From Streptomyces venezuelae (lineage in GTDB: Bacteria; Actinomycetota; Actinomycetes; Streptomycetales; Streptomycetaceae), in the NCBI RefSeq assembly GCF_008642295.1, contig NZ_CP029190.1, positions 1,674,001 through 1,738,000 of the forward strand: a DNA stretch of 64,000 nucleotides, in the 5' to 3' direction. The position numbers and the translations under genes were made by a program. The stretch's first letter is position 1. Every line of letters begins with the position of its first letter. The notes below the pieces were generated by a model. That model made no database searches. It was given only the letters and a program-made list of their open reading frames with translations, and was not told the origin of the DNA. This document shows positions 1 through 7,714 of the stretch, piece after piece.

Positions 1-7
1 CCGAGCC

Positions 8-370
8 ATGTCCCACCACCGGCGCCACCGGCGCATCGGCGTCATCACCGGATCGGCACTGCTGCTGCTGACCGCCACGGCCTGCTCGGGCCTGGGCAGG
101 ACCACCGTCGGCACGCTCTCCTTCCGCGCCCACGACTCGCCCGCCGAGCTGGTCTACTCGAACACCCTGGTCCGGGGGTGCCACCGGATCGCCCTCCCGC
201 GCGGCGCCGCCCATGTGCACAACAACACCCTGGTCGACATCGTGCTGTACCGGACGGAGAACTGCCGGCACACGGACAAGGCCGACGGGATCTACGTGGC
301 CACCAGCCTGTCGAACGTGACCGCACCGCACAGCCTGCCCTGGCGCAGCTTCACCGTCGTCGGCAGCTGA
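8..370 (+). CDS. small secreted lipoprotein, unknown function
   Basis: A 120-residue protein with a basic N-terminus (MSHHRRHRR), a hydrophobic stretch and a lipobox-like TATAC ending at about residue 26, so it is predicted to be a membrane-anchored lipoprotein after signal peptidase II cleavage. The mature part has two further cysteines (in RGCHR and ENCRH) that could form a disulfide. I do not recognise the family. The gene begins only 8 bases from the window edge, so an upstream start cannot be excluded. It converges on dxs, and a strong bidirectional hairpin lies between the two. Confidence 0.6.
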   Translation: MSHHRRHRRIGVITGSALLLLTATACSGLGRTTVGTLSFRAHDSPAELVYSNTLVRGCHRIALPRGAAHVHNNTLVDIVLYRTENCRHTDKADGIYVATSLSNVTAPHSLPWRSFTVVGS

Positions 371-402
371 CCGGCGCGGTCGACCGGCCGCCGCACGGCA
401 AA

Positions 403-442
403 GGCGCGGCCGGGACCCGTCGGAACGGGTCCCGGCCGCGCC
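403..442. terminator. bidirectional intrinsic terminator
   Basis: A perfect 18-bp stem (403-420 with 425-442) closes a CGGA tetraloop between two converging genes. It has no U-tract, which is usual for Streptomyces terminators. Confidence 0.85.
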
Positions 443-458
443 TGTTGCGGTCACCGCA

Positions 459-2375
459 TCAGTCGACCGCGGCGGCCGGCTCGCTCTCGTAGCGGCCGTC
501 CAGCTTGGCGACCAGGCCGGTGACCTGGCGGGCGATGTCCGGGGCGGTCAGCCCGATTTCGGCCAGGATCTCCTTGCGGAGGGCGTGGTCGAGGAAGCGC
601 TGCGGAATTCCGAAGTCGCGCAGCGGTACGTCGACGCCCGCGTCCCGCAGGGCCTGCGAGACGGCCGCGCCCACGCCGCCGGTACGGCCGTTGTCCTCGA
701 CGGTGACGACCACCCGGTGGCGCTCGGCCAGCGGGGCGAGCGCCTCGTCCACCGGCTTGACCCAGCGCGGGTCGACCACGGTGGCGGAGATGCCCTGCTT
801 GTCGAGCAGGTCGGCGATCTCCAGGCACATCGGGGCGAGCGCGCCGACCGAGACGATCAGCACGTCCGGCTGCCGGACCTCGGGGGCCGGGGCGCGGAGC
901 AGGTCCATGCCGCCGATCCGGCCGATGGCGGGCACGGCCGGGCCGACCACGCCCTTGGAGAAGCGGACCACGGTCGGGGCGTCCTTGACCTCGACGGCCT
1001 CGCGGAGCTGGGCGCGCAGCTGCTCGGCGTCGCGCGGGGCGGCCAGCCGCAGGCCGGGGACGACCTGGAGGATGGACATGTCCCACATGCCGTTGTGGGA
1101 GGCGCCGTCGTCGCCGGTGACCCCGGCCCGGTCCAGGACGAAGGTGACCCCGCACTTGTGCAGGGCCACGTCCATCAGGACCTGGTCGAAGGCGCGGTTG
1201 AGGAAGGTGGCGTAGACGGCGAAGACCGGGTGGACCCCGCCGGTGGCCAGGCCCGCGGCGGAAGTGGCGCCGTGCTGCTCGGCGATGCCGACGTCGTAGA
1301 TCCGGTCCGGGAAGGCCTCGGCGAACTTGTTGAGGCCGACCGGGTGGAGCATGGCGGCGGTGATGCCGACCACGTCCGGGCGGTCGTGGCCGATCTTGAC
1401 CATTTCGTCGGCGAAGACCGAGGTCCAGCTGGCGGCGGCGGTCTTGACGGGCAGACCGGTGTCCGGGTGGATGACGCCGACCGCGTGGAAGCGGTCCGCC
1501 TCGTGCTCCAGGGCCGGGGTGTAGCCGCGGCCCTTCTGGGTGAGGCAGTGGACGATGACCGGGCCGCTGAAGCGCTTGGCGCGGGTGAGGGCGGACTCCA
1601 GGGCCTCGAGGTCGTGCCCGTCGATGGGGCCGATGTACTTCAGGCCCAGGTCCTCGAACATGCCCTGGGGGGCGATGAAGTCCTTGAGGCCCTTCTTGGC
1701 CCCGTGCAGGGTCTCGTAGAGCGGCTTGCCCACGACCGGGGTGCGCTCCAGCAGATCCTTGCCGCGGGCCAGGAAGCGCTCGTAGCCGTCGGTGGTGCGC
1801 AGGGTGGCCAGGTGGTCGGCGAGGCCGCCGATGGTGGGGCCGTAGCTGCGCTCGTTGTCGTTGACGACGATGACCAGCGGGCGGTCCTTGGCGGCGGCGA
1901 TGTTGTTCAGCGCCTCCCAGGCCATACCGCCGGTGAGGGCGCCGTCGCCGATCACCGCGGCGACGTGGTGGTCCTCCCGGCCGAGCACCTGGTTGGCCTT
2001 GGCCAGGCCGTCGGCCCAGCCCAGCACGGTGGAGGCGTGCGAGTTCTCGATCACGTCGTGCTCGGACTCGGCGCGCGAGGGGTAGCCGGAGAGGCCGCCC
2101 TTGGTGCGCAGCCCGGTGAAGTCCTGGCGGCCGGTGAGCAGCTTGTGCACGTAGGCCTGGTGCCCGGTGTCGAAGAGGATCTTGTCCTTGGGGGACTCGA
2201 AGACCCGGTGCAGGGCGATCGTCAGTTCGACGACACCGAGGTTGGGGCCCAGGTGCCCGCCGGTCTTGGAGACCGCGTCGACGAGGAAGGACCTGATCTC
2301 CGCGGCCAGCTGGTTCAGCTGCTCCGGGCTGAGCCGGTCCAGATCGCGCGGTCCCTTGATGCGGGTCAGCAGCAC
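459..2375 (-). CDS. dxs: 1-deoxy-D-xylulose-5-phosphate synthase
   Basis: DXS condenses pyruvate and glyceraldehyde-3-phosphate using thiamine diphosphate, the first step of the MEP isoprenoid pathway, in the cytoplasm. The 638-residue protein has the usual family length. The ThDP-binding motif GDGALTGG is at about residues 144-151, with the downstream NN of the motif in EALNN. The transketolase pyrimidine domain ([10 protein letters not shown]) is around residue 420 and the C-terminal transketolase domain follows. The start is GTG, chosen because AAGGAGG sits five bases upstream. It is a single-gene unit: downstream is the hairpin at 403-442, and upstream is the terminator of the xyl operon. 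Confidence 0.95.
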   Translation of the reverse strand: MLLTRIKGPRDLDRLSPEQLNQLAAEIRSFLVDAVSKTGGHLGPNLGVVELTIALHRVFESPKDKILFDTGHQAYVHKLLTGRQDFTGLRTKGGLSGYPSRAESEHDVIENSHASTVLGWADGLAKANQVLGREDHHVAAVIGDGALTGGMAWEALNNIAAAKDRPLVIVVNDNERSYGPTIGGLADHLATLRTTDGYERFLARGKDLLERTPVVGKPLYETLHGAKKGLKDFIAPQGMFEDLGLKYIGPIDGHDLEALESALTRAKRFSGPVIVHCLTQKGRGYTPALEHEADRFHAVGVIHPDTGLPVKTAAASWTSVFADEMVKIGHDRPDVVGITAAMLHPVGLNKFAEAFPDRIYDVGIAEQHGATSAAGLATGGVHPVFAVYATFLNRAFDQVLMDVALHKCGVTFVLDRAGVTGDDGASHNGMWDMSILQVVPGLRLAAPRDAEQLRAQLREAVEVKDAPTVVRFSKGVVGPAVPAIGRIGGMDLLRAPAPEVRQPDVLIVSVGALAPMCLEIADLLDKQGISATVVDPRWVKPVDEALAPLAERHRVVVTVEDNGRTGGVGAAVSQALRDAGVDVPLRDFGIPQRFLDHALRKEILAEIGLTAPDIARQVTGLVAKLDGRYESEPAAAVD

Positions 2376-2508
2376 CCGTGCCTCCTTGCAGTTGCTTGCT
2401 GGTCTGTCGAGTCTAATGTTCCGGCCGCGCGGTGCGTCATCGGGCCTTCGTCATATGTGCACATCCGCACGGGCCCACACCACACCTTCAGGTGGCCGGG
2501 CGCACGGA

Positions 2509-2547
2509 TGTGCCCGGCACCACCCACGTTCAGGGGTGCCGGGCACA
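2509..2547 (-). terminator. terminator of the xylFGH operon
   Basis: A perfect 13-bp inverted repeat (2509-2521 with 2535-2547, 13-base loop) lies just after the xylH stop on the minus strand and before the dxs promoter region. Confidence 0.75.
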
Positions 2548-2567
2548 GGGACCGCGTCAGGGGTGTC

Positions 2568-3887
2568 TCAGGCGCGGCCTGCGGTCTTCTGCGTCTTGCG
2601 GGTGACCGAGTCGATCACCACGGTGGCCAGCAGCACCGCACCGGTGATCATGTACTGGATCGGTGTGGCGATGCCCTGCAGGGCGAGACCGTACTGGATC
2701 GAGGTGATGACCATGACACCGAGGAGGGCGTTCCAGGTCCGGCCCCGGCCGCCGAAGAGGCTGGTGCCGCCGATCACGGCCGCCGCGATCACGTTCATCA
2801 GCAGGTCGCCGGCGCCGGCGCTCTGGTTGGCCGCCGCGATCTTGGAGGCCCAGAAGAGGCCGCCGATCGCCGCGAAGGTGCCCGCGATGGCGAAGACCGA
2901 GATGCGGATCAGGTCCACGTTGATGCCGGCCCGCCGGGAGGCCTCGACGCTGCCGCCCAGGGCGAACACCTTGCGGCCGAAGCCGGTGCGGCGGAGCAGG
3001 AAGTCGGTGCCGACCAGGACCAGCACGAAGAGCAGCACCGCGAGCGGCATGCCCTTGTACTGGTTGAACACGGCGGCGGCGCCGAAGGCCACCGCGGCGA
3101 GCAGCCCGGTGCGGAGCAGGATCTCGCTCAGCGGCCGGAAGGGCACGCCGGCCTCGGCCCGGCGCCGGGCGTCCAGGAAGGAGCCCCCGAAGTACACCGC
3201 GACGGCCACCGCGGCCAGCCCGTAGGCGGCGGCGACATCGGAGAAGTAGTACGTGGTGAGCTTGCCGACCACGCCCTCGGAGTCGAGGTTGATGGTGCCG
3301 TTGCTGCCGAGCAGCTGGAGCATGAATCCGGACCAGAACAGCAGGCCCGAAAGGGTGACGGCGAAGGCCGGGGCGCCGATCTTGGCGAAGAAGAAGCCGT
3401 GGATGGCGCCGATCAGGGCACCGCCCGCGATGGCGGCGAGCACCGCCAGCCATTCGTTCACGCCGTGGGTGACGGCGAGGACGGCGACGATCGCGCCGGA
3501 GACTCCGCTGACCGAGCCGACCGAGAGGTCGATCTCGCCGAGCAGCAGCACGAAGATGATGCCGACGGCCATCATGCCGGTGGCGACCATCGTGACCGCG
3601 ATGTTGTTGATGTTCTCGGCGGAGAGGAAGTTCGCGTTCAGGCTCTGGAAGATGGCGCAGATGACCACCAGGCCGATGACGACCGGCAGCGAGCCGAGGT
3701 CGCCGGCGCGGAGCTTGCGCCTGAACTCGCCGAGGTAGCCGGCCAGGCCCTGCTCGCGGACCAGCAGGCGCGGGTCGACGGCCGGGATGGCGTCTCCGGC
3801 GGCGGCCGGGTTGACGACCTCGTGGTCCGCCTTGGCGACCGGGGCCGCCGGGGCGTGGGCGGTCTTCGCCGTGTTGTCGGTGCTCAC
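2568..3887 (-). CDS. xylH: xylose-type ABC transporter permease
   Basis: A polytopic inner-membrane permease of the branched-chain-amino-acid/ribose/xylose (BPD_transp_2) family, 439 residues. After a soluble N-terminal tail of about 65 residues come roughly ten hydrophobic segments. The family signature with GEIDLSVGSVSG lies around residue 125, and a late NVIAAAVIGGTSLFGGRGR loop contacts the ATPase. The GTG start overlaps the xylG stop as GTGA, so the two are translationally coupled; a GGGAGG sits upstream within xylG. Together with xylG and xylF it should import xylose or a related pentose. Symbols follow the S. coelicolor xylFGH operon, whose position next to dxs and the ROK gene is conserved. 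Confidence 0.88.
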   Translation of the reverse strand: MSTDNTAKTAHAPAAPVAKADHEVVNPAAAGDAIPAVDPRLLVREQGLAGYLGEFRRKLRAGDLGSLPVVIGLVVICAIFQSLNANFLSAENINNIAVTMVATGMMAVGIIFVLLLGEIDLSVGSVSGVSGAIVAVLAVTHGVNEWLAVLAAIAGGALIGAIHGFFFAKIGAPAFAVTLSGLLFWSGFMLQLLGSNGTINLDSEGVVGKLTTYYFSDVAAAYGLAAVAVAVYFGGSFLDARRRAEAGVPFRPLSEILLRTGLLAAVAFGAAAVFNQYKGMPLAVLLFVLVLVGTDFLLRRTGFGRKVFALGGSVEASRRAGINVDLIRISVFAIAGTFAAIGGLFWASKIAAANQSAGAGDLLMNVIAAAVIGGTSLFGGRGRTWNALLGVMVITSIQYGLALQGIATPIQYMITGAVLLATVVIDSVTRKTQKTAGRA

Positions 3888-4663
3888 TTGCGAGCCTCCC
3901 CGGTGCGGGCCGCCCGGCGGGTCACGGCGTTGTCCGTGGCGCCCGTGATGGCGGAGATGATCTCTTCCTGCGAGGTGTCGGCGACATTGAAGACACCGTT
4001 GTTGCGGCCCAGCCGCAGGACCGCCACCTTGTCGGCGACGGCCTTCACATCGGCCATGTTGTGGCTGATGAGGATGACGGCGTGGCCGCGCTCGCGCAGC
4101 CGCTCGACCAGGTCGAGGACCTGGGCGGTCTGCTCGACGCCGAGGGCCGCGGTGGGCTCGTCGAGGATGACCAGCCGGGGGTCGCCGAGCATGGAGCGGG
4201 CGATCGCCACGGTCTGGCGCTGGCCGCCGGAGAGCGAGGCGATGGGGATGCGGACGCTCGGGATGCGGATGGAGAGGGTGGTGAGCAGCTCGCGGGCGCG
4301 CCGCTCCATCTCCACCTCGTCGAGGATGCCGCGGCGCTTGAGCTCGCGGCCGAGGAAGAGGTTGCCGACCACGTCGATGTTGTCGCAGAGCGCGAGGTCC
4401 TGGTAGACCGTCGCAATGCCCAGGTTCTGGGCGTCGTGGGGCTTGCTGATGGAGACCGGGCGGCCGTCCCACTCGATGACCCCGTCATCGATGGGGTGGA
4501 CTCCGGCGATCGTCTTGACGAGCGTCGACTTGCCGGCGCCGTTGTCGCCGACCAGGGCGACCACCTCACCGGAATGGATCTCGAGTTCTACGTCGGTGAG
4601 GGCCTGGACGGCACCGAATCGCTTCGAGACCCCTCGCAACGCCAGCACGGGCGCAGCGGACAC
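3884..4663 (-). CDS. xylG: xylose-type ABC transporter ATP-binding protein
   Basis: A single ABC ATPase domain of 259 residues, about half the size of the two-domain E. coli XylG. Walker A GDNGAGKST is at 39-47, signature LSGGQ at 144-148, Walker B with LVILDEP near 164-170, and the H-loop is in LISHNMADV. It energises uptake through XylH. I chose the GTG at 4663 because GAAGGAG lies nine bases upstream; the ATG three codons earlier directly abuts that Shine-Dalgarno, and a longer frame begins at 4708. Its stop overlaps the xylH start by four bases. A gap of about 145 bases separates it from xylF, so xylF may be expressed at a higher level. Confidence 0.88.
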   Translation of the reverse strand: MSAAPVLALRGVSKRFGAVQALTDVELEIHSGEVVALVGDNGAGKSTLVKTIAGVHPIDDGVIEWDGRPVSISKPHDAQNLGIATVYQDLALCDNIDVVGNLFLGRELKRRGILDEVEMERRARELLTTLSIRIPSVRIPIASLSGGQRQTVAIARSMLGDPRLVILDEPTAALGVEQTAQVLDLVERLRERGHAVILISHNMADVKAVADKVAVLRLGRNNGVFNVADTSQEEIISAITGATDNAVTRRAARTGEARK

Positions 4664-4808
4664 GTGAATCATCTCCTTCGCCGCCTGACCGGCGGGGATG
4701 CCTTGCATTTACGTTTCTGCCCGGCGCCCCGCGGGTGGCGGGGGGGATGAGGGGCGGGGCGCCGGGCAGGTGTGCGGGCCCTCCTCCCGAAGGGGAGGGC
4801 GGCGGCGG

Positions 4809-5921
4809 CTACTTGAGGCCGGCGGCGTCGCAGGCGGCCTTGTACTTGTCGGTGCAGATCTCGGCGACCGAGTAGACGTTGTCGCGCACCACGGTGTCGG
4901 CGATGTTGGCCTTGGTCAGCGATACCACCGGGATCAGCACGGACGGAACGCCCTTGGTGGTGGGGCTGTCCACGGTGGACTGGGCGATCGTCTTGATGTC
5001 CTCGTTCTTGGCGAGGGCGACGGCCAGCTTCGCGGCGGCTTCGGCCTCCGGCGCGTACGGCTTGTAGACGCTCATGAACTGCTCGCCCGCCACGATCCGC
5101 TGGACACCGGCGAGTTCCGCGTCCTGGCCGGTGACCGGGGGCAGCGGGTCGACGCCGGCCGCCTTGAGGGCGGTGATGATGCCGCCGGCCATGCCGTCGT
5201 TGGCGGAGTAGACGCCGACGATCTTGTCCTTGCCGAGGGCCGAAATCGCCGCCGCCATGTTGGTGTTGGCGTTCTCCGGCTTCCATTCCTTGGTGTCGTA
5301 CTCCTTGCCGACGGTGACCTTGCCGTCGAGCTGGGAGTGCGCGCCCTTCTTGAACAGCGCGGCGTTCGGGTCGGTGACCGAGCCGTTCATCATGACGATC
5401 TGGCCGGATTTGGCCTTGTCGCCCAGGGCTTCGAGCAGGGCCTTGCCCTGGACCTTGCCGACCTCTTCGTTGTCGAAGGAGGTGTAGGCGTCGATGGGAC
5501 CCTCGGCGAGGCGGTCGTAGGCGACGACCGGGATACCGGCGTCCTTGGCCTTCTTGACCGCGCCGGCGATGGCCTTGGAGTCCACCGCGTCCACGATCAG
5601 GACGTTCACCTTGGCGGTGATCATCGTCTCGACCTGGGAGTTCTGCGTGGTCGCGTCCTGCTTGGCGTTGGCGTAGAGCACCTCGCCCTTGCCACCGGTG
5701 AGTTCGGCGACCTTCTTCTCTATCAGCGGCTTGTCGAACTTCTCGTAGCGCGCGGTCTGGTTCTCCGGCAGGAGCAGACCGACCTTGATCGCGTCACCCA
5801 CGGGCGCTGCGGAGTCCTTCGGCTTGTCGCCGGCCTCCTTGGCGCTCCCGCAGGCGGCGAGCGAGGCAGCCATTGCGGTGGCGGCTACGGCGACGGCGGC
5901 TCTACGCATACGCGTGTTCAT
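4809..5921 (-). CDS. xylF: xylose-binding lipoprotein of sugar ABC transporter
   Basis: A 370-residue periplasmic-binding-protein type 1 lipoprotein. The signal peptide ends in the lipobox LAAC, with Cys24 as the lipidated residue, so it is anchored outside the membrane. The mature protein has the two-lobed sugar-binding fold (IKVGLLLPENQTARYEKFD, VLIVDAVDS, GVYSANDGMAGG, PVTGQDAEL), resembling XylF of Streptomyces. It delivers sugar to XylH. The start is ATG with GGGAGG upstream. It is the first gene of xylFGH, downstream of the ROK regulator on the same strand, and an inverted repeat that probably serves as operator lies in front of it. Confidence 0.9.
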   Translation of the reverse strand: MNTRMRRAAVAVAATAMAASLAACGSAKEAGDKPKDSAAPVGDAIKVGLLLPENQTARYEKFDKPLIEKKVAELTGGKGEVLYANAKQDATTQNSQVETMITAKVNVLIVDAVDSKAIAGAVKKAKDAGIPVVAYDRLAEGPIDAYTSFDNEEVGKVQGKALLEALGDKAKSGQIVMMNGSVTDPNAALFKKGAHSQLDGKVTVGKEYDTKEWKPENANTNMAAAISALGKDKIVGVYSANDGMAGGIITALKAAGVDPLPPVTGQDAELAGVQRIVAGEQFMSVYKPYAPEAEAAAKLAVALAKNEDIKTIAQSTVDSPTTKGVPSVLIPVVSLTKANIADTVVRDNVYSVAEICTDKYKAACDAAGLK

Positions 5922-5994
5922 TTCCTGAACCTCCCTGACGAGGCCGCAACACCGCGGCCGAGGTGGATGTGAGTCAACCCCGGCCGCGATTTGC

Positions 5995-6017
5995 CGTCAA
6001 GGAGTGAATCCTTAACG
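5995..6017. promoter_or_regulatory. inverted repeat in the xyl promoter, probable ROK operator
   Basis: Arms CGTCAAGGA and TCCTTAACG (nine bases each, one mismatch) flank the spacer GTGAA. On the minus strand the first arm includes a TTGACG that could be the -35 box of xylF. Position and symmetry fit repression by the adjacent ROK protein. Assignment of the binding protein is inference. Confidence 0.55.
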
Positions 6018-6038
6018 AGATGACAACGGTGCCATCCG

Positions 6039-7253
6039 TTATCTAACTGAAGACAAGACCTGGGGAGCCTGCATCCCGCCGCCCCTGCCCAGCAAAAGCG
6101 TCGAATCGCCCATCTCGCTCAGTACGAGGGCCAACGCGCCGAGGACTTCGGCCCGTGCGCCCAGCGATCCCGTCAGCACCGACAACTGCCGGGCGGCGCT
6201 GGGAATCGCGTACCTCCCCACTGATTCACGGATGGGAGCCAGCACCAGTTCACCGGCATCCGCAAGCGATCCGCCCAGGACCACCCGGCTGGGGTTGAGC
6301 AGGTTGCACAGACTGGCCACCCCGCTGCCCACATGGCGGCCCACGTCCGTGATCACCCGGCGGCAGCCCGGATCGCCCTCCCGGGCCAGCTCGACCACGC
6401 GCTCCATGGTGAGTTCGGGCCCGTGGCTGCCCTGGAGCAGCGGCAGGACGTAGCGGGCGGCGGCGAAGGTCTCCAGGCAGCCCCGGTTGCCGCAGCGGCA
6501 GACCGGCCCGGACTCGTCCAGGGTGATGTGCCCGATCTCGCCCGCGGTGCCGCCCGGCCCCCGGTAGATCTGCCCGTTTATCACCAGCCCGGCGCCGACA
6601 CCGCTGGCCACCTTGATGTACGCGAGGTCCTTGACCCCCCGGCCGCTCCCCCAGACCAGCTCGCCGAGCGCGCCGAGGTTGGCGTCGTTGTCGACGTACA
6701 CCGGCACGCCCAGGCGCCGGGAGAGCTCCTCCCGGGGGTTGATGCCGGCCCAGCCCGGCAGGATGGCGGTGGAGCCGAGGGTCCCGGCTTCCACGTCGAT
6801 CGGGCCGGGCACGCCGAGGCCTACCCCGATCACCTTCTCCCGGACCGTGCCGACGTCCTCGATCAGCCGTCCGACCAGGTGCTCCGCCCGGTCGAACCCG
6901 TCCACCCAGGAGGCGTCCACGTCCAGTGGCTCGGTCTCCTCGGCCAGCACCTGGTGCGCGAGGTTGCCGACCGCCACCCGGAGGTGGGTGTGGCCGAAGT
7001 CGACGCCGATCACGATGCCCGCGTCTCCGCTGAGCGAGACGCTGCGGGCCCGCCGGCCGCCGGCCGAGGTCGGCGTGACCTCCACGGTCCCGCCGTCCTT
7101 CAGCTCCCGGACGATATTGGAGACCGTGGCCGCCGACAGTCCGGTGGTACGGGCGATCTCCGCCTGGGTCAGCGAACCGGCGAGCCGGACGGCACGCACC
7201 ACCCGCTCGAGATTCGCGCGGTGCAAGGACGACTGCGAACCCGGAGTCTCCAC
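6039..7253 (-). CDS. rok7B7: ROK-family transcriptional repressor of the xylose locus
   Basis: A 404-residue ROK repressor. The N-terminal winged HTH (SLTQAEIARTTGLSAATVSNIV) spans roughly residues 25-60. The ROK sugar-kinase-like domain follows, with VIGVDFGHTHLRVAV, the GPGGTAGEIGHITLD motif and the zinc-binding CRCGNRGCLE. The start GTG at 7253 is preceded by GGCAGGAG ten bases upstream; the frame is open further, to 7316. Its place directly upstream of xylFGH and near ngcEFG matches SCO6008 (Rok7B7), described in S. coelicolor as controlling xylose uptake and linked to carbon control and antibiotic production. It probably binds the inverted repeat at 5995-6017. Confidence 0.85.
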   Translation of the reverse strand: METPGSQSSLHRANLERVVRAVRLAGSLTQAEIARTTGLSAATVSNIVRELKDGGTVEVTPTSAGGRRARSVSLSGDAGIVIGVDFGHTHLRVAVGNLAHQVLAEETEPLDVDASWVDGFDRAEHLVGRLIEDVGTVREKVIGVGLGVPGPIDVEAGTLGSTAILPGWAGINPREELSRRLGVPVYVDNDANLGALGELVWGSGRGVKDLAYIKVASGVGAGLVINGQIYRGPGGTAGEIGHITLDESGPVCRCGNRGCLETFAAARYVLPLLQGSHGPELTMERVVELAREGDPGCRRVITDVGRHVGSGVASLCNLLNPSRVVLGGSLADAGELVLAPIRESVGRYAIPSAARQLSVLTGSLGARAEVLGALALVLSEMGDSTLLLGRGGGMQAPQVLSSVR

Positions 7254-7714
7254 TACTGATCCACTCCTGCCATCTCTCCAACTTGTGAACCCTAAGTCGA
7301 GCCTGCGGCCCTCCAAAGGTCAAGAGGTCGCAGGAGCACGAATCGGCCACTTCAGGGACAGTGTCGGTCAAAAGTACGAGAGAAGGACGGCGGTGATCGT
7401 GTTACGGTCGCTGAGGCGCCGATCCTCTGCGGCCTTTTCCGGCCGGATCGCCCGCCCATTCGGTGACCGCACGAGGCAAGGAGGTGTTCGGGATGAGTCC
7501 CGATCGAAGTTCCTGCCGCGTGCCCGCCGCCTGATCGCCGTCCGCTGACGCCTCGCCGATCCGGCCGGCCGCTCGTTCACAGGTTCACCCCGCTCCTTCC
7601 GCATGCCCCGGTGCGCCCCGACGCCCGCGCCCACGGCCTGCTGCACACCCATGACCACTCTGCGTAACGGTGCGGCTTCGCGCTGCCCGGATGCGTACAG
7701 AGGAAGGCTTCGTC
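7254..7714. other. 461-base divergent intergenic region and mgtA leader
   Basis: This stretch separates the ROK gene from mgtA and must hold both promoters. It contains a short reading frame at 7493-7534 with a strong ribosome binding site. It also has GC-rich self-complementary sequence around 7535-7575 (GATCCGGCCGGCC) that could form alternative hairpins. I could not build a convincing M-box magnesium riboswitch here. Confidence 0.4.
7493..7534 (+). CDS. possible 13-codon leader peptide upstream of mgtA
   Basis: The frame reads MSPDRSSCRVPAA and stops. AAGGAGG is eight bases upstream of its ATG, a better ribosome binding site than most genes in the window have. It lies about 180 bases before mgtA on the same strand, followed by GC-rich potential hairpins, so it could work as an attenuating leader, as MgtL does for enterobacterial mgtA. 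Whether it is translated is unknown, and the frame could be chance. Confidence 0.35.
   Translation: MSPDRSSCRVPAA

Noticed and set aside
585..4406. A 1273-codon open frame on the plus strand opposite dxs and the xyl genes
   Set aside because: It is the antisense of genes with recognisable domains. Its product is low-complexity Gly/Val/Asp/Arg sequence, the usual shadow of GC-rich codons.
7380..7714. M-box magnesium riboswitch upstream of mgtA
   Set aside because: I could not find the conserved M-box helices and loops. A structure search (Rfam M-box model) would be decisive.
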